From contig CAYVQE010000009.1 of assembly GCA_964454005.1 (NCBI GenBank), positions 25,097 through 89,096 of the forward strand: a DNA stretch of 64,000 nucleotides, in the 5' to 3' direction. Within the stretch, counting starts at the first letter, position 1; each line of letters starts with the position of its first letter. The notes under the pieces were generated by a model. That model searched no databases. It saw nothing but the letters and a program-made list of their open reading frames with translations, and had not been told where the DNA came from. Both the position numbers and the translations under genes were made by a program. This DNA is from CAYVQE01 sp964454005. Lineage in GTDB: Bacteria > Myxococcota > B64-G9. Below are positions 59,079-64,000 of this stretch, piece by piece.

Positions 59079-60590
59079 CTATTCGACGATCAGGGTGCGC
59101 AGGGCGGCCGCGTCGGGCTGGTCGGTGCTGGCGGCGGCGCCGAGCGGGGTGCGGGTCAGGCCGCCGTCGGCCGAGAACAGGAAGCGGTAGTGGTAGCTGC
59201 CGGACGGGCAGCGGCCGGCCTGGGCCTCGTAGCCCCAGCGGAACAGGGCGTTGTTGCCGTAGGGCCCGGCCTGGGCTTCGGCCAGCGGTAGCTCGGCCAG
59301 CTCGAGCGCGCCGCCCGGCGCACAGCCGAGCAGGTCGGTCTCGACGTAGGCCCGCAGCCGCTGGCCGTCGACCCGGTGCTGATCGGTCAGCCCGCGCACG
59401 TAGACCTGGGCCTGCACCGACCAGCCCATGTTGCTGAAACCGGCGTAGATCAGCGGCTCCGGCAGGGCGAAGGTGAAGCCCGAGCGCGCCGCCCGGTGCT
59501 GCCAGGCGCCGGCCCAGTGCACCGGTGTGGCCCGGGCCACCACCGCGGCGCGGTAGTTGTCGCCCAGGTTGGAGTCGTAGCGCCAGTTGGCCTCGGCCCC
59601 GCCCGAAAAGCCCGGCACGCAGTAGAACCACAGCTGCATTTCGGCGGCGCCGGCCGGCACCGCCACCAGCGGCTGGTCCACCTGCTGCTCGATACAGGGC
59701 GGCTCCTGGCCCTGGCAGGCATAGCCGAACGACTCGACGTAGTGCTCGACCTGGGCGGAGTGCACCGGGCCGCCGTCGAAGGCCCAGGCGGCGTGGATGG
59801 TGGTGGCCGAGACCGGCCCCTCGGCGCCCATACAGGCCTGGGTCTCGCGCAAGCGCCGGCCGTCGTAGGCGATGCGCATCGAGCCGCCGGCCAGCAGCGG
59901 GCCGCCGGCGATGTGCTGGCTCCAGCCCGGATAGGCGAAGGTCCAGCTGGGCACGGGCTGGTCGTCCGGGCTGCAGACGCCCGGCGCCTCGTCGATCGAC
60001 CACAGGTTGTCCAGGTCGAGCCGGTAGGCGCCCAGCGGGTCGGCCACCCGGTTGTGGTCGAACACCCGGGTGCCGTCCGGCTCCACCCCGTAGGGCACCA
60101 GCTCGATCACGGTGCGGTTGAGGCCGGTCATGCTCATGCCGGCCGCCGGGGTGTGCTCCAGGATGCGGAACTCGTAGGGGGCGAAGCCGCCGCTGGGCGC
60201 GCCGGCCGGCGCGGCGGCCACCGCATACCACTGGTCGCCGGTCTGACCGGTGCGGTAGAGCACCTCGATGGCGGAGAAGCGCTCAGCCGCCTGCTCGGCG
60301 ACGTCGATCCGGCCCTGCCAGACGTAGCGGCATGGCCCGCCGTCGGCCAGGCCCAGATCGCAGGTGGTGGCGTAGCCCGGGCCGGTGTCGATCCGGCCCA
60401 CCGTGCGCAGCACCAGCTCGCATTCGTAGTCGGGCCGATCGCCCAGGCCGTCGGCCGCGCCCAGGGTCGACTGGGCCGCGGCCGCGTGCAGGCCGCCGTC
60501 GCCGGCCGGCCCGCAGCCGATCGGCCAGCTGCCGACCACCAGCGTCAGAATCACCGCAGCCGCGCTCCGCATTTCGTTCGCAATCGCCAT
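59079..60590 (-). CDS. Secreted DUF6209-like beta-rich lipoprotein
   Basis: 503 residues with GGGAGAG before the ATG. Signal with lipobox PIGC (VVGSWPIGCGPAG). The mature protein has two similar beta-sandwich-like halves with paired Cys. Segments such as VQAQVYVRGLTDQHRVDGQR, DLLGCAPGGALELAELPLAE and GNNALFRWGYEAQAGRCPSG, with a final KLLFSADGG-type strand, recall DUF6209 proteins of Myxococcota. No catalytic residues known. It is a single gene between the Clp ATPase and the MBL lipoprotein. The DUF assignment is from memory of the pattern and moderate. Confidence 0.65.
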   Translation of the reverse strand: MAIANEMRSAAAVILTLVVGSWPIGCGPAGDGGLHAAAAQSTLGAADGLGDRPDYECELVLRTVGRIDTGPGYATTCDLGLADGGPCRYVWQGRIDVAEQAAERFSAIEVLYRTGQTGDQWYAVAAAPAGAPSGGFAPYEFRILEHTPAAGMSMTGLNRTVIELVPYGVEPDGTRVFDHNRVADPLGAYRLDLDNLWSIDEAPGVCSPDDQPVPSWTFAYPGWSQHIAGGPLLAGGSMRIAYDGRRLRETQACMGAEGPVSATTIHAAWAFDGGPVHSAQVEHYVESFGYACQGQEPPCIEQQVDQPLVAVPAGAAEMQLWFYCVPGFSGGAEANWRYDSNLGDNYRAAVVARATPVHWAGAWQHRAARSGFTFALPEPLIYAGFSNMGWSVQAQVYVRGLTDQHRVDGQRLRAYVETDLLGCAPGGALELAELPLAEAQAGPYGNNALFRWGYEAQAGRCPSGSYHYRFLFSADGGLTRTPLGAAASTDQPDAAALRTLIVE

Positions 60591-60884
60591 CGGTCGTCTC
60601 TCCCGTCGGTGTTTTCCACAGTCTCTGGTCAGCGCCGTCCCCCCCCAGACGTTCCAGCAAGCAGCATGCCAACCATCGGGCGCCGGCTTTGGGTATTTCC
60701 ATATCAGTTTCGGGGGGGTTGGCAGGGGGTGTGGAAAACGTCTGCGCGCCCGCCGGCAAAGTGTAGTCGGCTGGCTGCGGCAACACGAAATAAGAGCATA
60801 TTGTCAATAGCTTGGGCAGCGTAGCGAAGTCGGGCCAGGTGTAGCCTGGGCGCTATGGGCGTCTTGTGCGGGTCCGGTACGGAA
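60591..60884. other. Intergenic region between divergent lipoprotein genes
   Basis: About 290 bp, more A/T-rich than its surroundings. A minus-strand TACACT (about 60766-60761) could be a -10 for the DUF6209-like gene with a weak -35. A TTGACA on the minus strand at 60807-60802 has no matching -10. No open frame with family similarity and no RNA gene was recognised. Confidence 0.4.
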
Positions 60885-60913
60885 TTGACAGGTGCCGGGC
60901 GCCTCTCTACAAT
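60885..60913 (+). promoter_or_regulatory. Near-consensus sigma70 promoter
   Basis: TTGACA (60885-60890), 17-bp spacer, TACAAT (60908-60913), the best promoter in the window. Predicted start near 60920, which excludes translation from upstream codons and supports ATG 60946. Confidence 0.75.
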
Positions 60914-60945
60914 CCCGGCCGGATTCCCGCGAGCGAGGGTGCGCG

Positions 60946-61911
60946 ATGGCGACCGGTGCGGTGGGCAGGTGGTGCAGGGCCGCGCTGGTGGTTTCGCTGG
61001 TCTGCGCCGGCTGCCACGATGCGCCGCCCGAGGGTTGGGGCCCGTATGACGGCGCTGGCGGTGCTGAAGGGCCGGGCCGGGTGGAGATCGTGCATCTGGA
61101 CGTGGGCGCCGGCGACGCCACCCTGTTCATCGGGCCCACCGGACAGGCGGCGCTGGTCGACGGCGGGCCCGACGGCGCCGGCGCGGTGGTGTTGGCCGAG
61201 CTCGAGCGGCGCGGGCTGGAGCGGTTGCGCCACCTGGTGGCCAGCCACCCGGACGCCGATCACATCGGCGGGCTGGACGAGGTGGCCGCCGCGGTGGCGG
61301 TCGAGGCCGCCTGGGGCGAGGGCAGCCAGCCGCAGACCGCGGCCTTCGCCGCGCTGGCCGACGCGCTGGCCGGCACCGCGGCCGGCGGGCTGCGGCTGCT
61401 CGACCCCGGCGACCGGCTGGCGCTGGGCGACGGGGTGGAGCTGGTCTGCACCGCCTCGGGCGGGCGTTTGCTCGACGGCTCGCGGGTGCTGGTGGCCGAA
61501 GACAACGACCGCAGCCTGGGCTTGCTGCTGCGCCACGGCGGCTTCGACTACCACGTCGGCGGCGATCTGGGCGCGAAGGTGGAGCGGGCCCTGGCACCGT
61601 TGCTGGGCGATCTGGACGCGGTCCACCTGCACCACCACGGCGCGGCCGGCTCGACCTGCGCCGCCTGGCTCGAGGCGCTGCGGGCCGAGGTGGCGGTGCT
61701 GTCGGTCGGGCCCAACCCCTACGATCACCCGGCCGGCGAGGTGGTCGCCCGGCTGCGCGGCCAGGATCCGGGCTTGACGGTCGAGCCGCCGGCCGTATTT
61801 CAGACCGGCAGCGGCGCCCGCGACGCCGGGCCGGTGCTGGGCACCTTCGCCATCGAGACCGACGGGGTGCGCTACCGGGTGGCCGACAACTGGTGGGAGG
61901 TGGACGAATGA
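60946..61911 (+). CDS. ComEC/Rec2-like metallo-beta-lactamase-fold lipoprotein
   Basis: 321 residues from ATG 60946, fixed by the upstream promoter. Signal with a lipobox-like VCAGC. The MBL fold follows the ComEC C-terminal domain: RVEIVHLDVGAGDATLFIG, ALVDGGPDGAG, SHPDADHIGGLDEV (metal motif), then YHVGGDLG and AVHLHHHGAAGS, AVLSVGPNPYDHP. In ComEC this domain is thought to act as a nuclease on transforming DNA. Here it is a free secreted protein without the membrane channel, so nucleic-acid or phosphodiester hydrolysis is only possible. Coupled to udk by an ATGA overlap. Confidence 0.82.
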   Translation: MATGAVGRWCRAALVVSLVCAGCHDAPPEGWGPYDGAGGAEGPGRVEIVHLDVGAGDATLFIGPTGQAALVDGGPDGAGAVVLAELERRGLERLRHLVASHPDADHIGGLDEVAAAVAVEAAWGEGSQPQTAAFAALADALAGTAAGGLRLLDPGDRLALGDGVELVCTASGGRLLDGSRVLVAEDNDRSLGLLLRHGGFDYHVGGDLGAKVERALAPLLGDLDAVHLHHHGAAGSTCAAWLEALRAEVAVLSVGPNPYDHPAGEVVARLRGQDPGLTVEPPAVFQTGSGARDAGPVLGTFAIETDGVRYRVADNWWEVDE

Positions 61912-62528
61912 GCGTGGTGGTCATCGGCATCGCCGGCGGCTCGGCCTCGGGCAAGACCACGGTGGCCAAAAAGATCCTGCAGGCCCACTACGGCCAGCCC
62001 ATCGCCCTGCTCGACCAGGACGCCTACTACCGCGACCTGAGCCACCTGCCGCTGGCCGAGCGCAAGCAGGTCAACTTCGACCATCCCGACGCCTTCGACA
62101 ACGAACTGATGGTCGAGCACCTGCAGCGGCTCAAGCGGCGCCAGCCGGTGGCCAAGCCGATCTACTCCTTCCAGGAGTACACCCGCAAGCAGGGCTCGGT
62201 GCAGGTGGAGCCGGCCTCGATCGTCATCGTCGAGGGCATCCTGGTGCTGGCCACCCGCGAGCTGCGCGCACAAATCGACGTCAAGATCTTCGTCGAGGCC
62301 GACGACGACATCCGCTTCATCCGGCGGCTGACCCGCGACGTCGACCAGCGCGGCCGCACCATCGACCGGGTGGTGCAGCAGTACCTCGAGACCGTGCGGC
62401 CGATGCACGAGAGCTTCGTGCTGCCGTCGAAGCGCAACGCCGACGTGATCATCCCCTCGGCCGGGCCCAATGAAGTGGCCATCCGCATGGTGGTCGACGC
62501 CATCCGCCAGCAGCTCGCTCCGCGTTGA
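61908..62528 (+). CDS. udk: Uridine kinase
   Basis: 206 residues. It phosphorylates uridine and cytidine to UMP/CMP using NTP in pyrimidine salvage. Walker A GIAGGSASGKTTVAKK at the N-terminus; LLDQDAYYRDLSHLPLAER; NFDHPDAFDNELM; PIYSFQEYTRK; IVEGILVL; and RFIRRLTRDVDQRGRT form the full Udk signature. The ATG lies within the ATGA overlap with the MBL gene, and GGGAGGTGG upstream is the ribosome-binding site. Genetic coupling to a possible secreted phosphodiesterase suggests nucleoside scavenging, which is inference. Confidence 0.93.
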   Translation: MSVVVIGIAGGSASGKTTVAKKILQAHYGQPIALLDQDAYYRDLSHLPLAERKQVNFDHPDAFDNELMVEHLQRLKRRQPVAKPIYSFQEYTRKQGSVQVEPASIVIVEGILVLATRELRAQIDVKIFVEADDDIRFIRRLTRDVDQRGRTIDRVVQQYLETVRPMHESFVLPSKRNADVIIPSAGPNEVAIRMVVDAIRQQLAPR

Positions 62529-62546
62529 TTACGCCCCAGCCCCCGT

Positions 62547-63365
62547 TCAACGCCAGCCGCGCTCGGCGATCTGGGCCTCGTCCAGGCCCAGGGCGTGGCC
62601 CACCTCGTGCATCACGGTGATGCGGATCTGTTCGATCAGGTCGGCCTCGTCGCGGGCGAAGCGCTGCAGGTTGCGCTGGTAGAGCACGATGCCGCCGGGC
62701 AGTTCGGTCCAGGGGTCGAACACGCTGCGCTCGCTCAGCGGGCTGCCGCGCCACAGGCCCAGGATCTGGGGGCTCAACGGCGGCTCGGCGGCGCGCAGGT
62801 CCTCGTCGGCCGGCAGCTGTTCGACCACCACGCTGACGTTGGCCAGCGCCTCGGCCACCGGCGGCGGCAGGTCGAGCAGGGCGGCCTCGATGCAGGCGTC
62901 GAAGCGCTCCTCGGCCAGCTCGACCGGCGGGCGGTAGACCTGCGGGGCCAGCGCCCGGGCGCGGGCGAAGTGACGCTCGGCCTTGGCCTCGCGCTGATTT
63001 CGTTCGAGCAGCAGGCCCAGGCACTGGTGCACCTCGGCCAGCCGCGAGTCCAGCTCCAGCGCCAGGCGCAGCACCTGCTCGGCCGCCTCGAAGCGGGTCA
63101 GCTCGAACAGGCACAGCCCGCGGCCGGCCAGCACCGCTGGTTCGTCGGGCAGGCGCTGCTCCAGCTCGCGGTAGATGGGTTCGGCGGCGGCGCAGTCGCC
63201 CAGCTCGAGCAGGGCCTCGGCCTGGATGAACAGGGCGTCGACACAGTCGGCATCCAGCGCGGCCGCCTCGCGCCCCAGCGCCAGCGCTAGCTGCGCCCGC
63301 CCTTCGTCCAGCGCAGCCTCGGCCTCGTCCAGCAAGCGCTCGATCTCATCGCTGTCGCGCATCAT
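62547..63365 (-). CDS. TPR protein with C-terminal zincin (MMP-like) domain
   Basis: 272 residues from ATG 63365 (ATG 63362 possible); an in-frame GTG at 63392 lies upstream of the predicted transcription start. Residues ~1-140 are three to four TPRs (AEALLELGDCAAAEPIYREL, AAEQVLRLALELDSRLAE). From ~165 a small metallopeptidase domain follows: LPPPVAEALANVSVVVEQLP, LGLWRGSPLSERS, GGIVLYQRNLQRFARDEADL, and VMHEVGHALGLDEAQI with the zinc motif HEVGH. This is the order of the PF06262-type zincins. Substrate unknown. It converges with udk. Confidence 0.82.
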   Translation of the reverse strand: MMRDSDEIERLLDEAEAALDEGRAQLALALGREAAALDADCVDALFIQAEALLELGDCAAAEPIYRELEQRLPDEPAVLAGRGLCLFELTRFEAAEQVLRLALELDSRLAEVHQCLGLLLERNQREAKAERHFARARALAPQVYRPPVELAEERFDACIEAALLDLPPPVAEALANVSVVVEQLPADEDLRAAEPPLSPQILGLWRGSPLSERSVFDPWTELPGGIVLYQRNLQRFARDEADLIEQIRITVMHEVGHALGLDEAQIAERGWR

Positions 63366-63381
63366 CACCCCGCTGCAGGCG

Positions 63382-63411
63382 ATTCTGCGCACCGCCGCTC
63401 GGGGCTGTCAA
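63382..63411 (-). promoter_or_regulatory. Promoter for the TPR-zincin gene
   Basis: Minus strand TTGACA (63411-63406), 18-bp spacer, CAGAAT (63387-63382). Predicted start near 63375, a leader of about 10 nt. Confidence 0.5.
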
Positions 63412-63680
63412 TCGCCGGGTCGCCTGCGGACCGAAGCCGGTCGGCGAGCCGGCCGGGCGACGGGCCTGAATCCTCCAGCCAAGCAGCGATGCTGAGTCCT
63501 ACCCGCTCCAAACGTCAGCAGAATCTCGGATTCCCAGTCTCACCGAAACGGTGAGTCGTTCGAACCGGCCACTGAGCCCGCGGGCCACCGGCAGCTGTGG
63601 GATCTGGGCATTCGGATTCAGGACCGCCCTATGGGTGGTGGGAGATCCTGGACGGGCCGCATCGGTTGCACGGGCCGGGC
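63412..63680. other. Intergenic region with a short inverted repeat
   Basis: No gene recognised. CTCACCG (63539-63545) and CGGTGAG (63549-63555) form a 7-bp hairpin with an AAA loop and no T-run. It could terminate the minus-strand peptidase gene, but support is weak. Confidence 0.35.
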
Positions 63681-64000
63681 TCAGCCGTCCGGGCCGGTGA
63701 GCACACAACGGCCCTGGTGGCACACGGCCCGCGCGGCCAAACGCTCGTAGTCGGCATAGGTGCCCATTCGCGCATAGGCGGCCCGGGCCACGGCCGCGGC
63801 GAAGGCGTCCGAGCCGCTGTCGCGCAAGGTCTCCTCGATGTAGGCCGCACCGCAGCGCCGCGAGCGCGCGATGAACTCCGCCACGGGCACACCGGTCACC
63901 GACTCCAGCGCCGCGTCGTAATCCTCGCCGCCCACCACGATGCGGTCGAGCACCCGCTGCACCCCCGCCATGCCGTGTCGCCGCTCCAGCAAGGCAAATA
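63681..64000 (-). CDS. Partial protein, C-terminus of a peptidase MA-like gluzincin
   Basis: The minus frame is open from the window edge to TGA 63683-63681, giving about 106 residues; the start lies beyond the window. FALLERRHGMAGVQRVLDRI and DYDAALESVTGVPVAEFIAR match the post-catalytic helices (LERRHG...; FDAAF..ATG.S..EFE) common to secreted gluzincins such as the 31165 gene. The zinc motif would be outside the window. Two Cys near the end (AVCHQGRCVL) may form a disulfide, consistent with export. Confidence 0.55.
   Translation of the reverse strand, partial: FALLERRHGMAGVQRVLDRIVVGGEDYDAALESVTGVPVAEFIARSRRCGAAYIEETLRDSGSDAFAAAVARAAYARMGTYADYERLAARAVCHQGRCVLTGPDG

Noticed and set aside
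63520..63600. A tRNA-like stretch (GTTCGAACC and a 7-bp hairpin)
   Set aside because: No acceptor or anticodon arms can be paired around it and no CCA end is present.

Overview
The window is a GC-rich (about 70% by eye) bacterial chromosome segment. It is broken once by a run of 100 N (21270-21369), so the source is a draft assembly or a metagenome-assembled genome. Gene content points to Myxococcota or a close deltaproteobacterial relative. The indicators are many Cys-rich, FG-GAP and thrombospondin-type-3 lipoproteins, a zinc-ribbon/GYF/TM/TonB-like protein with the layout of the myxobacterial gliding protein GltJ, FHA, PilZ and MshEN regulatory modules, and several secreted HExxH peptidases. 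The assignment rests on gene content only. No rRNA, tRNA or CRISPR array was recognised.

Layout. 1-5112: an outer-membrane barrel C-terminus, a membrane protein, two Cys-rich lipoproteins and a decayed Cys-rich fragment. 5109-12355: a four-gene operon (membrane protein, DUF58, BatA-like VWA, double-VWA protein) behind a good sigma70-type promoter. 12399-18006: PilZ, zinc peptidase, small membrane protein, then minus-strand FHA/lipoprotein and a large TPR protein. 18126-22553: ttcA, an MshEN-REC-TPR protein and the GltJ-like protein containing the gap. 22591-33805: an unknown helical protein divergent from an archaeal-type pheS-pheT operon plus an 841-aa unknown, a Cys-rich lipoprotein, a gluzincin and two HAD hydrolases. 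33806-36517: a low-GC accessory island holding a three-gene toxin-antitoxin-SecB-like chaperone (TAC) operon and a frameshifted, truncated IS1595-type transposase. 36518-46865: an L,D-transpeptidase and a minus-strand four-gene cell-surface operon (OB/LTD lipoprotein, 5'-nucleotidase, lipoprotein, outer-membrane barrel). 46970-55526: small secreted protein, PPOX flavoprotein, zinc-finger/TPR/retropepsin-like protein, NlpC/P60-like and nitroreductase pair behind a 23-bp palindrome, a ferredoxin, mutS2 and a TSP3 lipoprotein. 55661-64000: TPR protein, class I Clp ATPase, secreted beta-protein, ComEC-like MBL lipoprotein with udk, a TPR-zincin and a partial peptidase.

The most interesting unit is the TAC operon. 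Toxin and antitoxin overlap by 4 bp. The SecB-like chaperone follows 12 bp later and carries an unusual Lys/Arg-rich tail of about 50 residues. The promoter -10 box lies inside a near-perfect palindrome, and the predicted transcription start falls at the likely toxin GTG codon. Similar spacing of -10 box to start codon at other genes suggests leaderless mRNAs are used here. Other notable points are the archaeal/eukaryotic-type PheRS in a bacterial context and the probable GltJ homologue, whose coiled 24-bp repeat broke the assembly.
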